Part shown: piece after piece, positions 50,100 to 59,062 of the stretch | How the letters are laid out: each line of letters starts with the position of its first letter | Numbering within the stretch: position 1 is the first letter of the stretch | Source of the DNA: Bacillota bacterium | GTDB taxonomy: Bacteria; Bacillota; Clostridia; Lachnospirales; Lachnospiraceae | Direction: 5' to 3' | Assembly: GCA_023457255.1 (NCBI GenBank) | Contig: JAEWMB010000013.1 | Location: forward strand, 69,792 to 133,791 | DNA length: 64,000 nucleotides | The notes under the pieces: generated by a model | What the model was told of the DNA's origin: nothing | Seen by the model: the letters and a program-made list of their open reading frames with translations, nothing else | Database searches by the model: none | Made by a program: the position numbers and the translations under genes

Positions 50100-51309
50100 T
50101 TCCTATATCTCCAATCGTTTTCATTACAGCTTCAACAATATCCCTTCCTTCTTCTCGAAAAGTTGCGGTTAATGCCAGCGTATTGCCAATCGTTGCACAG
50201 CTAAAGAAATTTGAATATCCTTGCTCAATAGCAATGGGAAATTCTATTCGCTTAATACGGCTTTCGATTTCGGCTGGTAGCTTGATAAGTCCTAAGTTTG
50301 ATATACCAGTTGTTGATTTGCCAGCTTCCATGCGGGCTATCATTTTCATTGCCAGCACCTTTAACACTCTTGGTACAAATCGTGCGTTTTGGTACATTTT
50401 TTGCTGTTCGTATAACTTCTCCCACACACTATCTTTTGTAATTTCGTTAAATTGATTTTTAATGTGTTTTACCATTTTAGAAAAGTCTTTATTTTCTATC
50501 TTAAATACTGTTGCAGCCGTAACAAAACTTCTCAATGTTTTGCTCTCAAAAAAGCTACGACAGTCAATCTGAACACTGCCGGTTATTCTACCCGTTCCAC
50601 CTTCGACATCCCGTTTTTTTGCAATAACACTAAAGATATGTGCTAAGAGATATTGGTTGATGGTTGCGTCATGCGCTTTTGCGGCGGCTTTGATTCTGCC
50701 TGCGTCAAAGCTCTGAGTCAGAAACTGTTGGGTTGAGGATTTTGGCGATTTAACACGATATACGGTCGCCTTTGAATCAGTCTTTTTCTTGAAATTCTTG
50801 GGCGGTGCAGTCATATAACGCTTAGCGGCATCCTCTGCTTCCTCCGGTGTAAACTTCCCATTGCAATCAATCACATCGCCTCTATCTAAATCCATGCCGA
50901 GCAATTCAAAATAGTGAACGAGCAAGGCGCTTGTAAACTTAGACAGTCCGCGACCATCGCAAATACTATGTGTAGCCTTAACTGTGAAATGCTGTTTGCC
51001 ATAGACAATTTTTATCATATGGTGGCTGCCCTTGTTGTAGTAATCGCTAAATAAAGGCTCCTTGCCATCAGACTCTATTTTTGCAAGTGCTCTCAAAATT
51101 TCGTATTGATAGTGAAAAAAGCCCTTTTTCACCCGTCCGTTCAAAAACGGCAAACGACGAAACAAATCATTTGCCGCCTGCTGTAGAATTTTAGGCTGTA
51201 TCGACTCTTTTAAGTAAACCGAGAGTGCGAAAACACCCGGACTTTTACTGTTATTAATGGACGTATAGTATTGTCCAATCAGATCGATTTCCATAGTCTT
51301 ATTATTCAT
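50083..51309 (-). CDS. Condensation-like acyltransferase, stand-alone
   Basis: A 408-aa protein of the condensation/alcohol-acyltransferase fold. The catalytic motif is THSICDG near residue 124, with only the second His of the usual pair kept. The ATG at 51307-51309 is chosen because TTAGGAGG lies just upstream and overlaps the stop of the transporter gene; an earlier in-frame start at 51351 would overlap that gene. The downstream membrane acyltransferase overlaps its end. It could acylate a lipid or a secreted metabolite together with its membrane partner. The substrate is unknown. Confidence 0.8.
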   Translation of the reverse strand: MNNKTMEIDLIGQYYTSINNSKSPGVFALSVYLKESIQPKILQQAANDLFRRLPFLNGRVKKGFFHYQYEILRALAKIESDGKEPLFSDYYNKGSHHMIKIVYGKQHFTVKATHSICDGRGLSKFTSALLVHYFELLGMDLDRGDVIDCNGKFTPEEAEDAAKRYMTAPPKNFKKKTDSKATVYRVKSPKSSTQQFLTQSFDAGRIKAAAKAHDATINQYLLAHIFSVIAKKRDVEGGTGRITGSVQIDCRSFFESKTLRSFVTAATVFKIENKDFSKMVKHIKNQFNEITKDSVWEKLYEQQKMYQNARFVPRVLKVLAMKMIARMEAGKSTTGISNLGLIKLPAEIESRIKRIEFPIAIEQGYSNFFSCATIGNTLALTATFREEGRDIVEAVMKTIGDIGNGYCD

Positions 51310-51319
51310 ATTTTTCCTC

Positions 51320-52222
51320 CTAAAAAACAAAGACGATATCGACGTTGTCATAGGTTGCTTTCAATTCTTTCATGATGTTTCTTCTCGCATGGTTCAGCTT
51401 TTCAAAAGAATCTTCGTTTATCTCGCGGGTCAAGTAAACCCGAATTTTTATGTGCATACCTATCTTGTAGACCTTATATTTTGATTCCGCCGTAATGCCG
51501 TCCAAATATGTGGCCATTGCCAACTTGACATTGTGCTGTATCTCCGCGTCACTGGTTACACCATTTGACAGTTCCTTGAATGAGCTTATTATCACTGCAA
51601 TAGGCGTTTTCAAAGAAATGAGACAAAGAATAGCTGTCACAAAAAAGTCACCAGTATAGTGCAAGAAACCTAAAGTTCCATCAATGTCGATAAACTTTAG
51701 CAACACTATCCCAATACCTACTCCTAAGGACAAAATACCATCTACAAAGTTCGATTTGGATTCTGCGGTTAACATCGTGCTGATATTTCCGGTTTTTTTA
51801 TTTTGCAGCTTGTTATAAAAGCTTAGACCAAAGCACAGCACCACCATTGCGATGGTATACGGCATTACCGGCTCGATGTGCATTGGCTCGCCTACTCCAT
51901 GTGCAAAATACTGATAGGAGACCCTTGCTGTTGCCACCACCGAAACCACCATGAGCGTTAAGGTTAAGAGAGATTTCAAAATAGCATACAGTGGTTCAAT
52001 AAAAAAGATTCCCTCCGGGTATGACTTTGTTCTTTTTCGGCTTACAACCGAAATAATAATTGCAAACACATTTGACAAACAGCCTATCAGCGAGAAAATG
52101 CCATCCAAAAAAAGTGCATGAATACTTGTGGCGACAAATACCCAAATGCCTGCACTCGCCATTATCAGGTTGACTATAGAACTTACTATTAAAGAATTCT
52201 TTTCTATCTTTTTGTGTGTCAT
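51320..52222 (-). CDS. Cation diffusion facilitator-type transporter
   Basis: A 300-aa membrane protein of CDF type. About six membrane helices fall between residues 12 and 205, with the helix-2 and helix-5 motifs GIFSLIGCLSN and SNFVDGILSLG, where family members place metal ligands (Asp/His). The C-terminal cytoplasmic domain (about 220-300) is present. The family exports divalent metals. It opens the operon and is divergent from the TetR gene, which probably controls it. Confidence 0.85.
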   Translation of the reverse strand: MTHKKIEKNSLIVSSIVNLIMASAGIWVFVATSIHALFLDGIFSLIGCLSNVFAIIISVVSRKRTKSYPEGIFFIEPLYAILKSLLTLTLMVVSVVATARVSYQYFAHGVGEPMHIEPVMPYTIAMVVLCFGLSFYNKLQNKKTGNISTMLTAESKSNFVDGILSLGVGIGIVLLKFIDIDGTLGFLHYTGDFFVTAILCLISLKTPIAVIISSFKELSNGVTSDAEIQHNVKLAMATYLDGITAESKYKVYKIGMHIKIRVYLTREINEDSFEKLNHARRNIMKELKATYDNVDIVFVF

Positions 52223-52284
52223 AAATACCTCCTAAACAAACTACCATAATGCAATTAACCACATTGACTTATTTCCATATTTAT

Positions 52285-52371
52285 ATTATAATAGATTCAA
52301 GTTCTAACTACCATATTCAATTTGGCGACAAAAGGTAGTTTAAACAACAAAATGTAGTTTATATGTTGTTT
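52285..52371. promoter_or_regulatory. Divergent control region with candidate TetR operator
   Basis: The gap between the CDF gene and the TetR gene carries a minus-strand TATAAT (52285-52290), an inverted pair AACTACC (52306-52312) and GGTAGTT (52334-52340), and another inverted repeat AAACAACA (52342-52349) and TGTTGTTT (52364-52371). A second copy of the GTAGTTT unit lies inside the latter. Such repeats next to a TetR gene usually bind that repressor. The TetR start has AAAGG upstream. Confidence 0.5.
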
Positions 52372-52388
52372 TGAAAGGTAAATTTTTT

Positions 52389-52952
52389 ATGAATACAGAT
52401 GACAGACGTGTAAGAAAAACAAAAAAAGCCCTACAAGAAGGGCTTGCAGAACTATTGCTTGCAAAGGAGCTGCGCCATATAACAGTCCGCGAATTAACAG
52501 ATACTGCAGACGTACACCGAGCAACCTTTTACGCACACTATACTGACATTTATGACCTATACGAGAAAATGGAAGATAGTATCGTTGAAGAGCTTAGTAA
52601 AATTATTGTAGCTGATCCATCTCACAAATATGAGTGGCTTTTTGAAACTTTAATTGACTACGTTTATGACAATAGAAAAATGTGCCGAATGCTCCTGTGC
52701 AAGAACGGAAATCGCAGTTTTACAACCCGCATAAGCACATTCTTAGAAGAAAAGTATATTGATATATGGAAGTATGAAGTTGGACAGAGAAATTTCAAAG
52801 AAGAATGGACTTTCTTTGCAAGTTATCATATACAAGGCTGTCTGGCTGTAATTAGCAAGTGGGTTGAAACGGGCTACGCTTACCCTAAAGATAAAATCGC
52901 TCGGATAATCAAGAAAATAGACATAGGCATGGATACTGTTATGGATGAATAA
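52389..52952 (+). CDS. TetR/AcrR-family transcriptional regulator
   Basis: A 187-aa regulator. Numbered from its own start, residues about 5-55 form the TetR helix-turn-helix (KKALQEGLAELLLAKEL, ITVRELTDTADVHRATFYAHY). The rest is the helical ligand-binding and dimer part of the TetR_C type often seen in Firmicutes. The ATG at 52389 with AAAGG upstream is preferred to the TTG at 52371. It is divergent from the transporter/acyltransferase operon, so it likely represses that operon and itself. Confidence 0.88.
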   Translation: MNTDDRRVRKTKKALQEGLAELLLAKELRHITVRELTDTADVHRATFYAHYTDIYDLYEKMEDSIVEELSKIIVADPSHKYEWLFETLIDYVYDNRKMCRMLLCKNGNRSFTTRISTFLEEKYIDIWKYEVGQRNFKEEWTFFASYHIQGCLAVISKWVETGYAYPKDKIARIIKKIDIGMDTVMDE

Positions 52953-52977
52953 CAAACATTATTATTCAAACCAAATT

Positions 52978-53007
52978 GACAGAGAGGAGGTTAAAACCTC
53001 TCCTGTC
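52978..53007. terminator. Hairpin after the TetR gene
   Basis: GACAGAGAGG (52978-52987) pairs with CCTCTCCTGTC (52997-53007) across a loop of AGGTTAAAA. There is no T run directly after it. It may end the TetR transcript or be a recombination scar. Confidence 0.4.
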
Positions 53008-53105
53008 TGGCATCCATATGAAATCAAATTGATGTAATTCTCGTCTCTCTTCTTTAACAAAATGTTTGTGTGTATACTTTTTGATTTTCCCTCTATTAAG
53101 TGATG

Positions 53106-53210
53106 GATATGTTCCCTCACACGAGCAACCTACAAAATCAACAGTCGATATGTTCCCTCACACTTCCGAGCCTTGAGTGGACTATATTTTTCATCAGTGG
53201 ATATGTTTCC
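53106..53210 (+). repeat. Three copies of GATATGTTCCCTCACAC, possible IS21-type end
   Basis: Direct repeats at 53106-53122 and 53147-53163 are identical over 17 bp, and a third at 53200-53210 matches the first 11 bases with one change. IS21-family ends carry multiple repeats of about this size as transposase sites. No transposase is present, so this would be a solitary end left after deletion. The gap 52953-53453 holds no gene. Confidence 0.45.
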
Positions 53211-53225
53211 GTGCAACAAAAAAAT

Positions 53226-53262
53226 GGCAAGACCAGTTTTTTAACCGGCCTTGCCGTTTTTT
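53226..53262 (+). terminator. Rho-independent terminator
   Basis: GGCAAG (53226-53231) and CTTGCC (53250-53255), with a partly paired GACC/GGCC inner stem, are followed by TTTTTT at 53257-53262 on the plus strand. It sits just past the repeat cluster, so it probably ended the lost transposon transcript or the TetR gene. Confidence 0.6.
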
Positions 53263-53453
53263 CTATTTTCTCTAAAACCCCAGTAAATCAGCCTTTCATC
53301 CGTCCTTTCTTGTTATCAAGACAACACACTCAACATGTGTTGATGCTGTGAATCGGATTCATAAAAAGCGTAGTTTATCCTTGGCGGAGAATGATTATTG
53401 CATTTAGTAAGATCATTTTTCTATTATTACTTTGCGCTCAAGGTGACTGCATG

Positions 53454-54095
53454 TCAAGATGATAAATACTCATCTACAATATGATAGATGAAATCAAAAA
53501 TATCATAGAGAAATTTGATGCTTTCTTTCAAAATTAAGTAATCAATAGAATGTGAACTAGTAAAATACAATTGATTGTCCATTGTCACAAGATATCTCCA
53601 AACTTCTGCATTTTGATCCACTTGTTTTATTGCCATATTAATTTCGGAACCATGCTGATCAGCTTCCTGAAGCTCTTTAAGCAATAACCGAACCTTATCT
53701 AAAGAAATACCATTCAATAAATAGGGAGTAAAATGTTCTTTATATGTTTTTACCTGTTCTACAAACTCTTTTGAATTTATCATATCATCAATAATTTCTC
53801 TTTTTATTACATCCCACAATGATAATAAATTATGTCCTCCTGTTGGCATATTACCTCGAGCTCTTAAATAAATATGCTTCAATGATAATTCTAATGAATG
53901 ACGATATGAAAACAAAACAGGGAAAATATATGTATCAAGAGTTTTTATATTATTTCCATTGCTTATTGCTATATCAACCAAATTATCAGCACTGTTTTTA
54001 TAACCTTCTCTTAATCCATATAGCGCATCGTCCTTATCTTGCCAACCAAAATGTGCTGACTGTTCCATTTTTCCTGTATCTTGAAAAATCTTCAT
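53454..54095 (-). CDS. HEPN-like protein next to Shedu
   Basis: A 213-aa mainly helical protein. It contains the HEPN-type RHSLELSLKHIYLRARG stretch at about 64-80, followed by GGHNLLSLWDVIK. HEPN proteins are RNases or nucleotide-binding partners common in toxin and defence systems; the classical RxxxxH motif is not clearly present. It lies 20 bp downstream of the Shedu gene on the same strand, so the two may be co-expressed. Function is not established. Confidence 0.55.
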   Translation of the reverse strand: MKIFQDTGKMEQSAHFGWQDKDDALYGLREGYKNSADNLVDIAISNGNNIKTLDTYIFPVLFSYRHSLELSLKHIYLRARGNMPTGGHNLLSLWDVIKREIIDDMINSKEFVEQVKTYKEHFTPYLLNGISLDKVRLLLKELQEADQHGSEINMAIKQVDQNAEVWRYLVTMDNQLYFTSSHSIDYLILKESIKFLYDIFDFIYHIVDEYLSS

Positions 54096-54115
54096 TCAAT
54101 ACCCTCCGACCTATT

Positions 54116-54994
54116 TCATTCGCCTTCCTGCGATACCATTATACCTTTCGACTCTAATTTACCAAACTCACACCAATATTGATATCTATCCATCAAAAAT
54201 TGTTTTCTTTCTTCACTCGTGTATTCCATTTGTGATATCTTAGAATAAAATCCATCCATCTTCAGCAGTTCTTCTGAACAATCTGCACGATATCGATATG
54301 TTGGTGATATATTTAAAACTTTATAGGTTCCCCCAGATACTTTACACGAGACAAATTGTTGACAATCAATAAGTGGTTTTAATCTATCATAAGACATAAT
54401 ATCAATACAATCTGTTTTATGAGCTGCCCTTATACCTGTTAACATTTTATTTCCTTCATATTCCTCTCGCCTTCCATAGATAAGAAGGTATTGAGGAGTA
54501 AAAGTTTTTTCTCTGAGATCCAAGGGTAAATTAAAATATTCATATAGCATTTGTATATTTAATGGTTGATTTAAAAGAAATTTCCATTCGTGTATTTGCC
54601 CTAATGCTTGATTAAACTTTGCTGTAGTAGTCCCATCCCGATTAAACATCTTTTTCTCAGGACTCTCTATTTCAATAAAAACTGGAACAAAAGTAAGACT
54701 ATCATTTGCTAGCCAGACAAAATCCGGTTTTCTTTTGAATACACCTCCAATTTCTGGTTGAGATACTAAAGCATCCATATATGGATAGTGGCCTGAATGA
54801 CCAAATAATTCTAAAGCACCTGGGAGGAATGCTGGATTTTTTTCAAAAAACCTTTGTAAGCATGATTCATCATCAGAAAAGTTGGTTAGTAAATTTTCGT
54901 AATCTTCTAACGACTTATTGTAGTAATCATCCCATGCAATTTATTTCGGTGCATCTTTTATAATTTCATACTTTTTTCTACTTAACGGCATCAT
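54116..54994 (-). pseudogene. sduA: Shedu (DUF4263) nuclease gene with in-frame TAA
   Basis: From ATG 54992-54994 (behind GAGAGG) the frame reads KKYEIIKDAPK, then TAA at 54941-54943, then continues without shift through IAWDDYYNKSLEDYENLL into a 220-aa downstream part with the Shedu nuclease core: RKPDFVWL, FIEIESPEK and QALGQIHEW. Shedu proteins are single-gene anti-phage endonucleases. The stop after 17 codons should abolish full-length product; a shorter one could start at ATG 54776-54778, missing about 70 residues. The core residues are intact, so the break looks recent. Read-through or a base-call error are the alternatives. Confidence 0.75.
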
Positions 54995-55099
54995 ACTTTC
55001 CTCTCTTACACAGCATTTAATAATTGCATCACACAATTTAGTAACGCCATATAGGTAATCAATTTTAAAGCGAATTCCTTTGTAAGAAAACAATGCTCC

Positions 55100-58051
55100 T
55101 TATTCTAATTGAAAATTAGCAATGAAATTTTTAAGCAACCCACTCGCACAGTTTTTTGTATCTTTGAAGCAGTTAATATCTCCAAACACAAAAAAATTGT
55201 CCTTGGCTCGGGATACGGCAACATTCATCAAACTCTTGTTTGCATCAATGAAAAAACAACCGTCCTGTTTTCCATATACTGTAGACAATATTATGATTTT
55301 TCTTTCTGCCCCTTGAAAAGTATGAACTGTGCCAACGCTTATTTTTACACAATTAGCTGGCATCTGCTTTTTCAATTCTGCTTTTATACATTGAACCTGA
55401 GCTTTAAATGGTGTTATAATCCCAATTAGACTTTCTTTCGACTCGCTTGGGTAAGCATTCACAATGAGTTTAAAATTATTTTTCAACCACTTCACAATCT
55501 GTTCTGCTTCTAAACCATTTGCTCTACTACTACCCTTTCTGCTGGAATACTCCGTATCAATTTGCTTGAAGCCCATTTGCGGCCAGTGCTTTATGGCAAG
55601 CTTGTCGTCCTCCTTACCTTTTCCTCTCATTGGCTGGAGATTGCCTTTATACACTAACTGGTTGCAGTAGTCAATAATTTCATTATAGCAGCGACGGTGC
55701 TCGCTAAGGAACAGGCCTTTCTCTTCAAACTTTTCATATTTGCAACACTTGGCAGCGACCTTCATTACGCTGGAGCGAGAACTGTTTAACCCGGTTTGTT
55801 CCAGTAATTCAAATTCATCTGTGGACTGTATTGCCCCACTGGAGACCGCCAGTGCTTTGTCCAAAGCTCTGTTCACACTCCATACCGGCTCTATCTGATA
55901 AACATCACCAACGACTACAGATTTCTTAGCAAGGGAAAACGCCCCTGCGGCAATCTCCGGCGATACTTGCCCGGCTTCGTCTACAATGAGCAAATCGATA
56001 TAATTGTAGAGGAAAAAGCTTTTTTGTTCTCCAAATGCCAGGAACTGCCTAGGCAGCATATAGAATGTCATGACCAGACAAGGTGTTATCATGCTGAGCC
56101 TGTTATAAAACTTGTCCAAAACATTTACAAAGTTTTTGCCCTTCTGCTTTTCTGTCAGCTCGTCCTCTCCGCCGGCCCACCTGCATTCGTAATAATGGAC
56201 CGCCAGCCAGAACTCTACATACCTGTGTTTTTTATCCATCAAGCTGTTTATGTACTCAAGGTCAAGCTTATATTTCTCATCTTTTACTCCGTGCAAATTA
56301 ATATTGTGCTGCTGTAACCGCTCTAGTTCGCTGTCATACCGGCTTTTTATTTTCTCAGCCACGGATTTCTTCTGCTTAAGCGCAGAAATTGCTGTATTGC
56401 ACTGGGCATACAGCTGGCTGTATTTTTCCTTGATTTCGTCAAAGGTCATGTATTCATTGAGAAAACTTTGCTCTTCTTCATTTATAAACAGTCTGAATTG
56501 GGTTTGAATTTTCCTTGCAAAGATTTTTATAAATTTCAGCCATTTTATATAGAAGGGAATCTTGTTATAACAGTTTTCCCAGTCAAGAACTCTTTGGCGG
56601 ATGTCGGAAATTACTGTTTGCTTTTGTTCAATTTCCATGAGCAATTTCTCAAGGAATATGTCAATGGTTTCACCTTTCAAATCACATTGGGAGACTTCCT
56701 GAGCAAGTGATAGCAATGCTATCTTACTCTTTTCAATGAATAACAGCTCTTCATGCAATTTCTCCTGGCAGGCTGTGATGCTTTTGTACTCGCGCCCAAA
56801 ATATTCATTGCAGCATGCGATCAGCTTGGCCTTGGATTTTTCTATATTATCTTTATCTTCGATATCAGAGACGAAAAATTCTCCTTTTTGATTGGTGTAC
56901 TGATAGCCTTTGCTTTTTGCTTCTTTCACCTTTGAGGAAGACGGAAAATAGCTGGCAAAGCTGTTCACTCCCTCAATCCATCTCTCTTCCAAATTAGAGA
57001 TGCCCATCTTTTTGATATTTCCAAAGGAAGCTATGATGTTTGTTACCGCCTGGTTGTTCGTTGAAGAAGCAACAATCAGTGGAGCCTTTTCCTTTTTCAT
57101 CGCTCTTTTAACATACATATCTGCAACGATGGTCTGCAACAAGGTAGTTTTCCCGGTACCAGGAGGGCCATTGACCGCCAGAATTTCTCCGCAGTCCATG
57201 GTATCAAAATGATTTACGGCTTCCCTTTGGGAAGGGGATAGCGGGTATTCACCATTCATCTGACCGCAGTGTGCCTGCATTTGCGTTAACCCATTTTCTA
57301 TAAGTGGGCTTGCATTTGCTATTTGTGTAGATAAGAAATTATCGTAAAGCGCTTTAGGCTGGTCATCTTCCTGTAAGTGGTTGTACAAATTCATAATATG
57401 AAAAGTGGAATAAACAGTCTTGTCTAGGAAAAGGTACACATTGCTCTCCAGCTCAAAAAAGGGTTCCTTTTCATCCATATTACGGATTATGGTTTGTTCA
57501 AAGGGAGATTCTGCAACGGCCTCGTATAAGCCTTTAAAGAATACAGCGTAGTCAGACCATGACTTGATCTTTTCAATCCGGTCTACGTGGTTGCTCATAA
57601 AACCATCAACTGCATCGGCATCCCCTATGGCTAATTTGGGCTCAACCATCGGCATTAAGTATTCTCTAGGAAACCACGGAAGCTTTTTCTCACCCTCGTC
57701 AAACAGCAGCTGGCCTTGCTCATTGAGACTTGCCGGGATATAGTATATTCCGGTCAGCTCTTCAATCTCATCCTGTAACTTTTCGTTAGCTTCAAAAATT
57801 GTTTTTATAGTTTTCGCACAGATAATGACATTAACCAGAGGCTTTTTCTTTGCTTCATTCTCATCATCCAAGGTGTTTTTCTTTGCTTCTACAAAAATTC
57901 TTTTGCATGCTGCCAAGTTGATTTTTCCCTGAATTACTTCATCAAGTGAAAGTATGGAAAAGTAGTCAGCCTTAAAATCAATGCCAATATTAGCTTGAGC
58001 TGCTACTGCACTTCTAAAGTATTTTGTTATTTCTTTAGATTTATTGTTCAT
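55100..58051 (-). CDS. UPF1/DNA2-like superfamily 1 helicase
   Basis: A 983-aa SF1 helicase. Walker A is GPPGTGKT at 295-302 after the Q-like PSQREAV. Motif II is LLIVDEAGQVSPE, motif III is GDVYQIEPVW, and motif VI is VAVSRAKDNF near the C-terminus, with a long helical insertion between about 400 and 600 that is predicted to include coiled coil. The first 250 residues are not a known domain. Helicases of this kind accompany many defence loci. It lies on the same strand as Shedu and after Qat, without overlap, so a link is only positional. Confidence 0.88.
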   Translation of the reverse strand: MNNKSKEITKYFRSAVAAQANIGIDFKADYFSILSLDEVIQGKINLAACKRIFVEAKKNTLDDENEAKKKPLVNVIICAKTIKTIFEANEKLQDEIEELTGIYYIPASLNEQGQLLFDEGEKKLPWFPREYLMPMVEPKLAIGDADAVDGFMSNHVDRIEKIKSWSDYAVFFKGLYEAVAESPFEQTIIRNMDEKEPFFELESNVYLFLDKTVYSTFHIMNLYNHLQEDDQPKALYDNFLSTQIANASPLIENGLTQMQAHCGQMNGEYPLSPSQREAVNHFDTMDCGEILAVNGPPGTGKTTLLQTIVADMYVKRAMKKEKAPLIVASSTNNQAVTNIIASFGNIKKMGISNLEERWIEGVNSFASYFPSSSKVKEAKSKGYQYTNQKGEFFVSDIEDKDNIEKSKAKLIACCNEYFGREYKSITACQEKLHEELLFIEKSKIALLSLAQEVSQCDLKGETIDIFLEKLLMEIEQKQTVISDIRQRVLDWENCYNKIPFYIKWLKFIKIFARKIQTQFRLFINEEEQSFLNEYMTFDEIKEKYSQLYAQCNTAISALKQKKSVAEKIKSRYDSELERLQQHNINLHGVKDEKYKLDLEYINSLMDKKHRYVEFWLAVHYYECRWAGGEDELTEKQKGKNFVNVLDKFYNRLSMITPCLVMTFYMLPRQFLAFGEQKSFFLYNYIDLLIVDEAGQVSPEIAAGAFSLAKKSVVVGDVYQIEPVWSVNRALDKALAVSSGAIQSTDEFELLEQTGLNSSRSSVMKVAAKCCKYEKFEEKGLFLSEHRRCYNEIIDYCNQLVYKGNLQPMRGKGKEDDKLAIKHWPQMGFKQIDTEYSSRKGSSRANGLEAEQIVKWLKNNFKLIVNAYPSESKESLIGIITPFKAQVQCIKAELKKQMPANCVKISVGTVHTFQGAERKIIILSTVYGKQDGCFFIDANKSLMNVAVSRAKDNFFVFGDINCFKDTKNCASGLLKNFIANFQLE

Positions 58052-58083
58052 CTTTATCCCCCTATGCTTACAATCATTTTATT

Positions 58084-58266
58084 CTAAACGAGACAATTCT
58101 TTCGATAATATACAGCTAATTTTGCAATGCGTTGATGATCTGGTTCAGCTTCTCCCAATGCAAAAATTGCCCTTGATGGTAGGGTGCTACTCCTGAATAT
58201 TGAATTAATAAATTCTACCCTCGTATAAGAAATGTCTAAGTAGTTGGTAGCTGAGGAACTTTCCAT
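58084..58266 (-). pseudogene. C-terminal gene fragment, family unknown
   Basis: About 60 codons ending NCLV and a stop at 58084. The clear parts are LDISYTRVEFINSIFRSSTL and GEAEPDHQRIAKLAVYYRKN. In an adjacent frame the upstream sequence GSDQWKVPQLPTT joins naturally, so this is the end of a frameshifted and truncated gene. It sits between the helicase and the terminator of the Qat operon. I cannot name it. Confidence 0.45.
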
Positions 58267-58280
58267 TGATCACTGCCAAT

Positions 58281-58316
58281 AATAAAATCCTCAAGGTGTT
58301 CACTGAGGACTTTATT
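58281..58316 (-). terminator. Terminator of the Qat operon
   Basis: AATAAAATCCTCA (58281-58293) pairs with TGAGGACTTTATT (58304-58316) around a 10-base loop, a few bases after the qatD stop. The T-rich flank on the minus strand makes it a Rho-independent terminator for the four-gene operon. Confidence 0.75.
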
Positions 58317-58327
58317 GTTATCAATGA

Positions 58328-59062
58328 TTATTTTATACCCTTTTTCAACTCACTAGCGTTTGAAATCAATTGACTTTTTATTTGCTCAAGATCAAGATGA
58401 AAAATATCTTTAAGTGTTTCAGCTATTTCAATAGCTTCCCAAGGCATGTAAGGCACTCCACGTTTTTCAGTAAATGGTGCATCAGTCTCAGGCAAAATCT
58501 TCGACAGGGGCATCTTGGAAACAAGGTTCTTGCCCTTTTTACTTAAAAGCATTGCAGGGCTGATACTAAACCAACAGCCAAGTGAATTTGCCCGCTCAAC
58601 TTCTTGCATGTTTCCTGAAAACCAATGAAGAATAGGAATACTGTTAACCACATTACTCTCGATAATATCTAAAACGTCTTTTGATGCATTTCTTGAGTGA
58701 ATACTGAGTATTCTGCCCCCATACTTTTCGGTAGTCAAAACAACTTCTCTAAATAAATCCCTTTGTGCTAGAAAAGAAGATTTATATTGTTCAGAACCGT
58801 CTATCCCAACTTCTCCAATATAATTACAGTATTGAATATTAGATAACAGCATATCAATTTCATTACTTTTTTGAGACAGAATTTCTGGATGTAAGCCGAG
58901 AGACACCTGAACGCAATCAATTTCCGAGAATACTTTCTTTGTTTTTTGCCAAGCACGCGGACTAGTTGTAACAGCCAGTACATATTTACAGCGTTTCTGA
59001 ACTTCTGGGAGTAACGCAATAGGGTCTTTATACAAATCAAGGTGGCAGTGCATATCAATCAT
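58328..59062 (-). CDS. qatD: QatD, TatD-family metal-dependent DNase
   Basis: A 244-aa TatD-like nuclease, the last gene of the QatABCD anti-phage system. Metal ligands are visible: HCHLD at 4-8, GEVGID around 83-88, IHSRNA, HWFSG and ETDAP. It overlaps qatC by 4 bp (ATGA), so translation is coupled. In Qat the TatD nuclease is needed for defence together with the ATPase, QatB and the QueC-like enzyme (Gao et al. defined the system from genome context and tests). The terminator follows 12 bp later. Confidence 0.93.
   Translation of the reverse strand: MIDMHCHLDLYKDPIALLPEVQKRCKYVLAVTTSPRAWQKTKKVFSEIDCVQVSLGLHPEILSQKSNEIDMLLSNIQYCNYIGEVGIDGSEQYKSSFLAQRDLFREVVLTTEKYGGRILSIHSRNASKDVLDIIESNVVNSIPILHWFSGNMQEVERANSLGCWFSISPAMLLSKKGKNLVSKMPLSKILPETDAPFTEKRGVPYMPWEAIEIAETLKDIFHLDLEQIKSQLISNASELKKGIK

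Noticed and set aside
53106..53210. CRISPR array
   Set aside because: Only three imperfect repeats, unequal spacing of 24 and 36 bp, and no cas genes in the window.
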